From contig OU612069.1 in assembly GCA_914767715.1 (NCBI GenBank), positions 29,768,079-29,832,078 of the forward strand: DNA of 64,000 bases. The letters are read 5' to 3'. The first letter of the stretch is position 1. The number at the start of each line of letters is the position of its first letter. This document shows positions 32,735-45,100 of the stretch, piece by piece. The position numbers and the translations under genes were made by a program. The notes beneath the pieces were generated by a model. It was not told the DNA's origin. It saw only the letters and a list, made by a program, of their open reading frames with translations, and did no database searches. This DNA comes from Membranipora membranacea (taxonomy: Eukaryota > Bryozoa > Gymnolaemata > Cheilostomatida > Membraniporidae).

Positions 32735-34121
32735 CAGACCTGGGTCCGAGTCATCGCAAGTCAAGTCAAGTCAAGTCATTGTCGATGCTAAGTCAAGTCA
32801 AGTCACATTTACACCAAGTCAAGTCAATTGGTGTCTATTTTTTTCGCCATCAAGTCAAGTCAAGTCAAGTCATGATTTTTGTAAGTCAAGTCAAGTCAAA
32901 GATGGGTGACTTACAAGATGGCAAAGTCACGCTCATTAACCGTGAAAATCAACTCGGAATTTATTTCAATCCCGGGTGACTCCAAACCGTGGAGGAGTTA
33001 GTTAGGTCCTCAGGAGTTGCTCTACTAATCGGGATTTGCTCCCCTCCCCACAAACGAAAGAAGGTATGGGTGTGTACGCAATTCAGCATCGTTACTTCAT
33101 TGTATATATGTACCTTTATTGTGTCAATGATGACAAATGAAATGTTTCATGCTGTAAAAAGATGAGTTGGTGGAGGATAAATATATAAACACAGACTAAG
33201 ATTGATCACTATTTGTTAAGGACGGATAAAACGTTCTCTCTGAAAAGGTTTTTGCATCTGCCTGTTTGTAATGTCTCTAACGTCATGAGAGGTTTGTCGA
33301 TGGCAGTGGCTACTAGCCTCCATGACTCATTATGCATGTGACTCGAATAATATTGTTCGGTTTAGTGAATTCAAGCTTTGACAACTTACCACCAGTTTTC
33401 GTGACTCGTATGAGTTATTGGCGATCTTTCACGGTCATAGGATTTGTACACTACTGTCATATGAAATACTACCACCATGGTGATGAGGAAGATTACAGTA
33501 CTAGATCTAAAGGAGACAAGGTCACGAGCGTCCATTTTTATTAACTAGGACAATTTATCAACAAATTATGGTGCCAGTCGGAAAGAGGATAGGAGCATAC
33601 CCTAATCCCTTCATCGGTAATTCCTGATCATCACTCAACCTGGTCTGCAGCTTAGGCAGTGGGGGGTTGTATCAATCTATATCATTGGTTGTATTTAGTT
33701 ACAGCTTGTGTAAAGCCCAGTGCAGAGGAGAATAAATGTCATGGATTGCTCTTGATGTTTTATTTCCGGTTACTTTTGTATATTTGTGTTGCATCCCCAC
33801 TCATTCGACATGCATGATAATCCAATGCACAAAGTTCTCAGTTGTGATTATCCTTCCTATATCTCTTTCTACATTATGTTATAAAATTTTACACATTGAC
33901 TTATGTTGACTTGACCAAAGTCAGGACAACTCCCAAGTCAAGTCAAGTCAAAGTCAATTTTTGGTTAAGTCAAGTCAAGTCAAGTGTTGTCTATTTGTTT
34001 TCGACATCGAGTCAAGTCAAGTCAAGTCAAGTCATAATTTTGTTAAGTCAAGTCAAGTCGTGACTTTGACTTGACTTGACTTGAAGATGACTTGAGTTAC
34101 CATGACTTGGACCCAGGTCTG
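32735..34121. mobile_element. hAT-type element with AAGTC subterminal arrays
   Basis: 1387 bp with terminal inverted repeats CAGACCTGGGTCC(G/A)AGTCAT. The flanking 8 bp are GTTTTTAT on the left (32727-32734) and GTTTTTAG on the right (34122-34129), a 7 of 8 match. Both ends hold clusters of tandem AAGTC motifs (32757-32900 and 33935-34085), in opposite orientation near the right tip. No transposase frame. The middle (33000-33900) shows nothing recognisable. Confidence 0.75.
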
Positions 34122-34395
34122 GTTTTTAGTGCCCATTCAGAACTGCATAAATTTTTGTAATGTCTGTGGTTTAAAAGATGAGTGCATTACACGCTAAAAT
34201 GTCCTAATGAATTGATGCATCAGGTCTAACGCTTTTATTGTAACAGGACACGGACAGATTACATTTCCTCTTCTACAAAAGGGAAGAATTTGTTAGCCAC
34301 AGAGCAGGGTAGGAGGCGTGGCCCGATACTCTTGTTTCATTGGCTACTTATTTATATACAAACATTGTGAAAGCACATGGATATTAGATGTATAT

Positions 34396-34466
34396 AGACT
34401 GAAACAACAGCCTCTATCTTTGTGCTCCACCCGTCGGGAGTGGTAGCAGGCCTGTTGTTTCAGTCT
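34396..34466. mobile_element. 71-bp micro-foldback element
   Basis: AGACTGAAACAACAG at the left is repaired exactly by CTGTTGTTTCAGTCT at the right. AGATGTATAT flanks both sides (34386-34395 and 34468-34477), which may be a target duplication. Non-coding. Confidence 0.6.
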
Positions 34467-34734
34467 AAGATGTATATATATGGATGTAGTGCCTTATACT
34501 ACAAATACTCTCTATATGCTTATATGATGTATGCCTCTGACACTTCACTAAAATAGCCAGCTACGATCCCTACCCCCTGAACTCTCGTATTAAAATAAAA
34601 TACAAACAGAAAATAACCCTGAGGAGCAAAGATAGATAAATACCAGCCATCCAATATAGAACCACCAAGAGAAAAAACACCTTTTTTGAATCTATGCACG
34701 ATTTTTCAACTAATGCAGCTCAGACTCCTTTTAT

Positions 34735-34832
34735 TTTGTTATATTTTTGCGGCGTTCTTTCGATGCTATCAACCAATTACAGGATGTAGATTAGAAATTA
34801 GGCAATAAACAAACTTCAAACTTCAAACTCTA
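34735..34832 (+). mobile_element. Short 3'-end LINE fragment, second copy
   Basis: TTCGATGCTATCAACCAATT, then a 3' tail AACTTCAAACTTCAAACT. It matches 2035-2150. 5'-truncated LINE end. Confidence 0.45.
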
Positions 34833-35969
34833 CTTAAACATATCCAACATTCAAGCCAGTGTTAGACTTCATATGAGAGACAACAACTTGATGAAGCAAC
34901 CGAAAACACCACCTAGTGAGCTGAATTTTGGTTAGTACCTTATTAATCATCCTAGTAGCCTCATTAAAAACTGCACAAACATGGTCTTAGGGGATGCCAA
35001 ATATTCTTTGCATTTTGCAGCCTCAATATGTTTTTATCCTACTATACAGAAACATGTCTTATCACTTTTATATATTGATATTTTGTCTGTCTTTCTTTGA
35101 GTTTTGTAACATTTACAGCTTAGGAAACCCTCTCTTTCCCCGATTATCTGAGGGGGCTGATCATTGAGCAACCCGTTATCATCTCTAACTACCAACAGCG
35201 CTAGATAGCTTACTTGAATTAATTAGCTTGGTTGTCAATCCATTCTTTCACCCAAGCCCATAGCAGACTCCTCCCCATTTATCCCTTGGGATGAACGCAT
35301 GTAATCTACACAGGAATTGCAAGTAGGATTAATGCATATTGCATATATACTTAGGGCCTCCTGAGAAATGTACTCATGAAGTTTCTGCCCACTTTCTGCT
35401 TTTAGCTGATTTTCCCCTCTCCTCAATGAATATACTGGGAGGTTATTGGGTCCAACCACAAGGTAACTAATTTTGACATGACATCCACCTGATTTGCAGT
35501 ATTGTATTTAGGTGTTATGAATGGAAACTGCCTATTCAGACAATATGGGTTATAACTATAATTAGTTCATTGATCATCTTATGCTCTAAATTCCCAGTTT
35601 CCTGTCACATCAGATAGTTATAAAAGGTCACCATCAGATCACCGCCAGGTTAGAAGTAATTCTCTGTTACCGATTACTGGGTTATCTGAGAATATGAGAC
35701 AGTGTAGTCTGCCCCTCCCCCCCTCTCCACTCTTACCCCCCTCATGCCTCCTGTTGGAGGAACAGTGATGATGTCACTCCGGATGGATTGTCGATTGATT
35801 ACGGAGCTCTCCCTGAGAAGAGCTGCTCATTACAACCAGAAAAACTAAGTGAAGGACACAAAGGGGATATTATATCAGAACAAACAGGATCTCAGGGAGT
35901 AGCATTACAGGCATACGTACGTCCACTGCTGATTGTCACATCTAACGAGTACATATTTATTTATTGCAG
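34833..35969. other. Spacer upstream of glycogenin
   Basis: No recognisable gene. A minus-strand frame at 35459-35235 (74 codons) has no family match that I know. The glycogenin 5' UTR may begin here: a plausible acceptor (ATTTATTTATTGCAG) lies at 35955-35969, 55 bp before the glycogenin ATG. Confidence 0.4.
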
Positions 35970-36024
35970 AGTATACCCACACACCACCAGACTATCTGCT
36001 GCTGATAATCTACTGCTGATTATA

Positions 36025-36161
36025 ATGGAGGCGTTTGTGACTTTAGCTACTAATGATAAGTACTGTCTCGGGGCTCTTACTGTAGCTGCCTTGCTCAGAG
36101 CTGTCTAGACTAGCAGACAGATTGCGTGTATGATAACTCCTGATGTCAGTGAGCATATGAG
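36025..36161 (+). pseudogene. GYG: Glycogenin exon 1, interrupted by TAG
   Basis: ATG at 36025, then [27 protein letters not shown], stop TAG (36106-36108), then in the same frame [17 protein letters not shown] and the first two bases of the next codon before donor AG/GTAAGG. Alignment to the family is gap-free across the stop, so it is a substitution, not an intron or shift. The frame is also open upstream of the ATG to 35788, but that part resembles nothing in the family. Confidence 0.8.
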
Positions 36162-39100
36162 GTAAGGGTGATAACTCCTGATGTCAGTTAGCATGTGAGG
36201 TAAGGGTGATAACTCCTGATGTCAGTGGGAATATGAGGTAAGGGTGATAACTCCTGATGTCAGTGAGCATATGAGGTAAGGGTGATAACTCCTGATTTCA
36301 GTTAGCATGTGAGGTAAGGGTGTTAACTCCTGATGTCAGTTAGCATGTGAGGTAAGGGTGATAACTCCCGATGTCAGTGAGCATATGAGGTAAGGGTGAT
36401 AACTCCTGATGTCAGTTAGCATGTGAGGTAAGGGTGATAACTCCTGATGTCAGTTAGCATGTGAGGTAAGGGTGATAACTCCCGATGTCAGTGAGCATAT
36501 GAGGTAAGGGTGATAACTCCTGATGTCAGTGAGCATGAGAGGTAAGGGTGATAACTCCTGATGTCAGTTAGCATGTGGGGTAAGGGTGATAACTCCTGAT
36601 GTCAGTGAGCATGAGAGGTAAGGGCGATAACTCCTGATGTCAGTTAGCATGTGAGGTAAGGGTGATAACTCCTGATGTCAGTGAGCATGTGAGGTAAGGG
36701 TGATAACTCCTGATGTCAATGAGCATGTGAGGTAAGGGTGATAACTCCTGATGTCAGTGAGCATGTGAGGTAAGGGTAGTCTACACCCCTCCCCCGCCCT
36801 CCCTCAGTCTATAGTGTGAGTCCCCCCTCCCTCCTAAACCCTGCTACAAGTCAGTGTATTTATTCATACATTCATTTATTATTCGGTAATAGTGTCACTG
36901 ACACGTATCACAATGATGTTATTTGGAGGTCTATGATGTTTTAAATCTTTACGCTATCTGGTGTAACACTTGGTAAGGTGCTGATTTTGGGTAAAAGATC
37001 AGAAGAGTCGCAAAATAAGTTGATTAATAAGGTATCGTGATGTGGGAATTTTGGGAGAACTAGGAGTAGTTCCCAACAGTTATTTCTAAGTGTTAGCTAG
37101 CCTAGCTGACATGAATAATTATCAGACATAGGAGTAATACCTTGATGTAGTACCTAGAGTACTTAGATATGATTATTTATGGAGCTGATATATGAAGTAG
37201 ACCTATGACCAGCTGTGACCTGTTCTTATAGTATAAACTGTGGAGTGTGGGCCTATATAACTACATACTACATACTACATACTACATGGCACATATAACA
37301 GTACATCAGCGTCTACATCTACGTTCAGATCACTGCTGATTTATCATTTTACACATTGGCGAGGCTCAATTAAATGATGATGTGATGATCGTTGTTTTAA
37401 CTTAACAGGTTGGCTCACTTAGCCTATGATAGTAACTTGTAGGCCCTGTTTTGTTACCCCTGATTATTTACATATCGTTTGTGTTACTTAGCAGAAGTCT
37501 CTTCTATCCCACATGGTAAGCAGCTAAGTATCTGTATCCGCCTTGCTTTATAAGCTTTACCTAGTCTGTTATATAATTGTATCAGATGCTACAAAAAGCG
37601 AAGAAAGCTAGATTATGATCAGCTTGATGATTTTACAACTGTTTAACTTTCAATGAAACATTGGTCGTTTTATGGTAGTCATGTAATATTGCTTCAGATC
37701 GACGCTACATTCACTTTGGCCTAAAGTCATTACTGAGGTTTTTTTTGACAATAATTTGCATAATAGTTGAGCTGAATCTGTCTGGTGATCCCTGGATATA
37801 AATTCTAATCTGACTTGGCTGACAGTGCCAGTAGTGATTGACGACCAGCTGCTGGCCCAGAGACAATAGATCATTATAATTATACTGTCTCTTGGCATCC
37901 TGTTATTTTAAACAACGTCAAATTGTAAATAAGTTATCTTGACACCTTGTCAATGAATCAGACGTGGAGCTCCTTCGTATGTTTGGGTAATTAGGTGATA
38001 TCTCAGGAGGGATTGTATACATTACCACCTCTCTCCAGTCCTCTTAGTCACCACCGCTCACTTTACTGACTCCTCCAGTCGACTCGTCTGTGAGATAGCG
38101 GACAGGCTGACTAGTATGTTTGGGTAATTAGATGATATCTCAGGAGGGATTGTATACATTACCACCTCTCTCCAGTCCTCTTAGTCACCGCCGCTCACTT
38201 TACTGACTCCTCCAGTCGACTCGTCTGTGAGATAGCGGACATGCTGACTTGTATGTTTGGGTAATTAGATGATATCTCAGGAGGGATTGTATACATTACC
38301 ACCTCTCTCCAGTCCTCTTAGTCACCACCGCTCACTTTACTGACTCCTCCAGTCGACTCGTCTGTGAGATAGCGGACATGCTGACTTGTATGTTTGGGTA
38401 ATTAGATGATATCTCAGGAGGGATTGTATACATTACCACCTCTCTCCAGTCCTCTTAGTCACCACCGCTCACTTTACTGACTCCTCCAGTCGACTCGTTT
38501 GTGAGATAGCGGACAGGCTGACTAGTATGTTTGGGTAATTAGATGATATCTCAGGAGGGATTGTATACATAACCACCTCTCTCCAGTCCTCTTAGTCACC
38601 GCCGCTCACTTTACTGACTCCTCCAGTCGACTCGTCTGTGAGATAGCGGACATGCTGACTTGTATGTTTGGGTAATTAGATGATATCTCAGGAGGGATTG
38701 TATACATAACCACCTCTCTCCAGTCCTCTTAGTCACCACCGCTCACTTTACTGACTCCTCCAGTCGACTCGTTTGTGAGATAGCGGACAGGCTGACTAGT
38801 ATGTTTGGGTAATTAGATGATATCTCAGGAGGGATTGTATACATAACCACCTCTCTCCAGTCCTCTTAGTCACCACCGCTCACTTTACTGACTCCTCCAG
38901 TCGACTCGTTTGTGAGATAGCGGACAGGCTGACTAGTATGTTTGGGTAATTAGATGATATCTCAGGAGGGATTGTATACATAACCACCTCTCTCCAGTCC
39001 TCTTAGTCACCGCCGCTCACTTTACTGACTCCTCCAGTCGACTCGTCTGTGAGATAGCGGACATGCTGACTTGTATGTTTGGGTAATTAGATGATATCTC

Positions 39101-42100
39101 AGGAGGGATTGTATACATTACCACCTCTCTCCAGTCCTCTTAGTCACCACCGCTCACTTTACTGACTCCTCCAGTCGACTCGTTTGTGAGATAGCGGACA
39201 GGCTGACTAGTATGTTTGGGTAATTAGATGATATCTCAGGAGGGATTGTATACATTACCACCTCTCTCCAGTCCTCTTAGTCACCGCCGCTCACTTTAAT
39301 GTATGTGTTACACAGGATGTCGGATGAGTACAGTGTAAGTCTGAGGGAAAATTAAAATTTTTCACAAGTTTGAATTTTAGTGAAACATATGGTTAGGTAA
39401 CAATCACTCCGCATGTTACTTAATTAACTCCAGCCTTAGCTGTTGAAATTTGGTGCTAGCTAACATTAAGTTATCTTCAAACTAATCTCTAGCTAATATT
39501 ACTGCTCTGCAAGTCTCAAACTCCCTGCATAAGTTGCTGATGACATGCTAAATGTCTGTCTGTGTGTCTGTATAAGCTGCCGATGACAGGCTAACGTTTT
39601 GCTGATTTATATGACTGACAGGTAGTACAGAACAGTGATGAGTTATTTGAGAGAGAGGAATTCTCCGCCTCCCCAGATCCCAGATGGCCCGACTGTTTTA
39701 ACTCCGGTGTCTTTGTATTTACTCCTAGTCAGGAGACTTATAATAAACTAGTCCAGTTTGCCCAGCAGCACGGCAGCTTCGACGGTAAGTGAAGAGATAC
39801 ATAACATATCCTTACCTTACAAATTGACCTTACTTACACAGATGTAGATAGGAGGTCCCTCAATGGAGACCTGCCAGGTCACTCACTGTCTCATTGTACC
39901 CTGCTCAGTGTGAGTGACGTGCTGTAGGTAATGTTCCCAAATCCCATAGATTGAACTTTGCACATATTGAGTTAACTATTACGAAAGACCAAATGAGCGA
40001 GGATTTTGGGCAAAGATCTTGAGCAAAGTGATAGTGTTAATTTGGTTCAAAAAAGCACCATTCTGATTGAAGGACCCCCCCACACCTGGTTTCGATATCC
40101 ATTCAGTCATACATTTCTTTGTATCCATTATGGTAGTTAATATATCGCTGATGCTGATTTGAGGTGGGGGGCCAATATTTATACTCTACTGTTCTGGTTC
40201 TATTACGCAATGATCTCGTTCTGTGAGCCTGCGGTTGGCTGAGCGAGGATCTCTTATGTTATGGATGCGTGACTGATGTTATAGTACTGAGTCGGGTTGC
40301 TGACTGTATATTGTTACCTAAGAATTATGAGTTAATGTCTGAACCATTGATCTACAAAGTATCACATGCTATTCTAGGACCATATCATAGTGGTAGAGTC
40401 TTGAGCCTAAAGACTACCCAAAGACCAGTGCATGTCATAGTCAGGCTTTTATTTATGATGTAGTTTTGTCCGATTTTCAAAACTTAATCATAAATAAAAG
40501 CCTGACAATGACATTCACTGGTCTTGGGTAGTTTTCAAGTAAAAATAATATTGTGATATATTGATATATATTATGCCAGTAACGTTGATCCTTATAAATA
40601 TATTGAATTATCCTCTAGTCTGCAGTTTCTGAGAGAAAATTGACAGTAATAATGTAGACACATACCAGACCACACATACGAGACCACACATAAAGAATGT
40701 TATTATCCGTATAGTTATTTTGTAACCAGACCACACATATAGAATATTGTTCTCTGTATCCGTAGGAGGAGATCAGGGTTTACTGAATATATATTACTCT
40801 GACTGGGCTTATACTGATATAAGGAAGCATCTACCCTTTATATATAACGTCGTGCCACAAGCATTCTACTCATATCTACCTGCGTTTATACAGTAAGTAC
40901 CCCTTGTGCGTATGTATGTATGTGTTTATTTCACAACCAAAATATCATTTTCCAGTGAAAGAGATGATAAAACTAGGTTGGTTATAGAAAAAAAGTATTT
41001 CATGCATTATAATGCCACATGAAAAACTGAAAACTCGACACTTCTCAGGATGGAATTTTGATATTACAGGTTTACGAGAGGATGTTTTAAAATTATTGAT
41101 CTTGATTCTATTAAAAAGAGGATGGCTCGGGTCCTCAGAAACTACTAGCTTTCTGTATCTTCTCTAGTTTTGCCTTGTCATGCTCCGTTAAAAATGTGTA
41201 CCAAACAGGAGCAGCATATGATAAAACAGGTTTGTCATTCGTCATATAAAAAGTTAAAAGGCCAGCAGAATTCATGCCCATCTGTTGTTTCGTAAGGAAA
41301 ATTCTACTGTTACATTTACTAAAAATATCACTAATATGATTTGAAAAAGTTAATGTCCGGTCAATAGTAACGCCTAAAAACTTAGCTGATTTCGACGGCA
41401 ATATAGCAGTGTCCAAATATTTAACAGGATCATCAATTCCTTTACGCTCAGAAAAAGCCACATTTAAAATAACATTTTTGTCATGATTTAGTTGCATGTT
41501 GTTAGCTACAGACCAATCTGAAGCTTGCTGAATGCCATATGATTTGGGTGTTTAACTGGTGTATAAATATTAGTGTCATCAGCGTACTGAACTTTAGAAA
41601 AGCCATCAGCGTTTAAATCATTACAGTAAATTAGCCAAAGAATAGGTCCTAATTTAGTGCCTTGACGGGTGCCAACAGCAACTGATTCATAGTTTGAAAA
41701 AACACCATTATGCTTAACACATTGTACACGGTTTGCCAAAAAACCTTCTACTAACAAAATAATATTTCTATTGAAACCATGATTTTCCATTTTTTCTATC
41801 AGGATGGAATGCTGGAGCCTATCAAGGGCCTTTGAAAAATCTAAACAAGCATTTTGCACATATTTTACCGAAGTGGTCTTATCTAAGGTGTGTGTCCAGT
41901 CATCTACCATCTGGAGAACAGCATCTTTGGTGCTAACAGCAGGCTGGTATGCATACTGGCTAGGGTTCACTATCTCGTGTACTTTAGTCTGCATCTTGTT
42001 GATGATCACCTGCTCAGCTATTGCGTGTCTGTGTAAGAGACCCTTTATATATAACGTCGTGTAACAAGCATTCTACTCATATCTACCTGCGTTTAGACAG

Positions 42101-45100
42101 TAAGTACCCCTTGTGTGTGTGTCTGTGTAAGAGACCCTACGCTCCCTGTGTGGGATGTGGGTGTAAAGTTTGGTTACGCTCCTTTGTTTGCTCTTGTGTA
42201 AGGGACACTGTTGTCTCCTCTTTGCTCTTGTGTAAGGGACACTGTTGTCTCCTCTTTATCGCGTATGACTTTCATTAGACATTTATCGCATTCCCCTTAG
42301 CTGGAATGACTATATCCAGTTTAACCCTAGTATGATACGTCCATGTCTATAATGGCTGTCAGCAGGTAGAGGGGGTATACCCCTATCACCCTCACTGCTG
42401 TCAGTCTGTCCATAAACTTTGTATATGTAAGGAGTTGTTACCCTATTGTTAATTATTTCAGTGAGGGAGCAACTCCAAACTACCAAGCATTTTTCATTAT
42501 TGATGGATTCATGTTTATAATAATATTTCTTCGACTGATACAAATTCACACCTCTACAATAGTTTCAGTTCTTCCATCCCAGCAGTGATACTAAGATCAG
42601 GGCCTGCAATCCCACACTGTTTACTGTTTGTCTTATAGATTTGGAGTTAATACTAAGATCTGCCATTTTATCGGAGCAGTCAAACCTTGGAACCACCGAG
42701 TCGATGAACTAACAGGTAACACTCTCTGTCTCACCTCACCTCTCTGTCTGATCGCTCTGACTAATCGCTTATCTGCCTCACCTACAAAATGCTAATACCA
42801 AATCAGACACATACATAATTATGTTAACATAGTTAACCTTAGAGCTTATCTCATTACTTAAATTATGCGGAGGCTTGTATCGGTATTACTCTTAGGCTTG
42901 TATCGGTATTACTCTTAGTGTTTGATATGACTTTCCGGTGTTAGGGTGTGTTACCATTGTGAGGGATCACTCTCACCTGGCTAACCAGGCTCTCAACTGG
43001 CTAACCAGGCTCATGGTCTATTTTTAATGTAACTGCTTGACTATCCCCCTCTCTTTTATTTCCTTATCCAAACAAGAAGAAGATATTAAATAGGTTAAAT
43101 TTAGCGAGTTGTGAAGCTCCATAATATGTTCATTTCTCAGGACGAGTAATCGGACAGACTAGTACTGGATTTAATATATAGTACGGTATATTTATATTTG
43201 TATATCAGGGATAGTATGATGTTGAGTTGTTTGTTTCTCAGGACAAGTAATCGGACAGACTACTACTGGATTTAATGTATAGTACGGTATATTTATATTT
43301 GTATATCAGGGATAGTATGATGTTGAGTTGTTTGTTTCTCAGGACGAGTAATCGGACAGACTACTACTGGATTTAATCCTGAGCTGTTTGTTTATTTAAC
43401 AGGACGAGTAATCGGACAGGCTAGTACCGGATTTAATCCTGAATTGTTAAATTTATGGTGGAGAATATTCAGATCTGATGTGCTTCCTCTACTTCAACAG
43501 ACCCACGCTGTGAGTATATTATTATACTATATACGGTATATGGTATTCATATACGGTATACATATACGGTATACATATGCGGAAAATATATAAAGTATAC
43601 ATATACGGTATACATATACGGTAAATATATACAGTATACATATACGATATACATATGCGGTAAATATATAAAGTATACATATACGGTATACATATGCGGT
43701 AAATATATAAAGTATACATATACGGTATACATATGCGGTAAATATATACAGTATACATATACGATATACATATGCGGTAAATATATAAAGTATACATATA
43801 TGGTATACATATGCGGTAAATATATACAGTATACATATATGGTATACATATGCGGTAAATATATACAGTATACATATATGGTATACATATGCGGCAAATA
43901 TATAAAGTATACATATACGGTATACATATGTGGTAAATATATACAGTATACATATATGGTATACATATGCGGTAAATATATACAGTATACATATACGGTA
44001 TACATATGCGGTAAATATATAAAGTATACATATATGGTATACATATGCGGCAAATATATAAAGTATACATATACGGTATACATATGCGGTAAATATATAC
44101 AGTATACATATACGGTATACATATGCGGTAAATATATACAGTATACATATACGATATACATTTGCAGTATATATTTATACAATATATATATCAATATACG
44201 GTATACATATCCTGTATATATATACTATAGGCTTATAATATATACATATACTATCTATTCTCAAAAAAAGTAGCAATGACTGATGAGAATAATGAGTTAA
44301 TTATGAAAAACTGGAGCTATATATGTAACATTATTAATGGATAAAAACTTATTTGTGACAATGTGTTTAGTATTTAGAGCGGCCTATTTCCCACAGTCCA
44401 CATGTACAGTGTGATGGTTTCCTATCACATATAATCACTTAATTTCTCACATTATATATATATATATACCTACAGCATGATAGTATCCCCGGAGGAGGAG
44501 ACAGAGATAGGCTCCGCCCCCTCTCACTACTGGTATGTGGTCTGTGTGGTGGTGACCTTGACCTTAAGTAGAGTGATTCTCTGCTGCTTGTAGTTATTAG
44601 CAGTTCAGCAGCTTCCTAACTTACCTCACAGCTTTGCTTAATACACCGAGTCACTTCTCAGCTATATACACCTAGTCACTTCTCAGCTATATACACCTAG
44701 TCGCTTCTCAGCTAGCTATGGTATAGATTTAAGGTTAATACTCTGGTAGTCTGATCGACTGATGATTTGTTCAGAACTCATCAAAGTTTCTAGTGCTGGG
44801 ATGAGTTACTCAGTATTATCTGCTCCTGTTGGGAGGGTAAATCAGATTATCCCATAAGCTCCTAATTCTCTCACATCTACCATAACTCCTCACTTCATTT
44901 GTATGTATATGTATGTGTATATGTATATGTACATGTATGTATACTATGTATAGTAACTGCTCAGCGCGATCAAGCTTAGTATGTTTTCTTCTGTTAGTTG
45001 AGCAGGAGTTGCTCTTGCTCTGGGATCAGCTCTCACTGATATCTCTATATGGTTGAGCCTGCTGTGGAGCCTGCATCCTGCTGTCACCTTCTGTTACTTT

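Noticed and set aside
32724-32979. ORFs with QVKSSQV repeats
   Set aside because: Translation of AAGTC arrays in the hAT-type element.
35788-36024. N-terminal extension of glycogenin exon 1
   Set aside because: The frame is open, but glycogenins start at the EAFVTL segment, the extension matches nothing, and an acceptor at 35969 suggests 5' UTR splicing.
36133-39299. CRISPR-like array
   Set aside because: Repeats are contiguous minisatellite units without unique spacers, in an animal gene intron.
39318-39341. Possible micro-exon (acceptor GTTACACAG, donor AGT/GTAAGT) before the 39622 glycogenin exon
   Set aside because: Phase could fit, but the encoded RMSDEYS does not match the missing glycogenin segment and is far too short.
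43522-44273. Three long repetitive ORFs ([11 protein letters not shown]-type and [11 protein letters not shown]-type proteins) on both strands
   Set aside because: Produced by a 39-bp (13-codon) minisatellite in an intron; open on both strands at once, no start context or homology.
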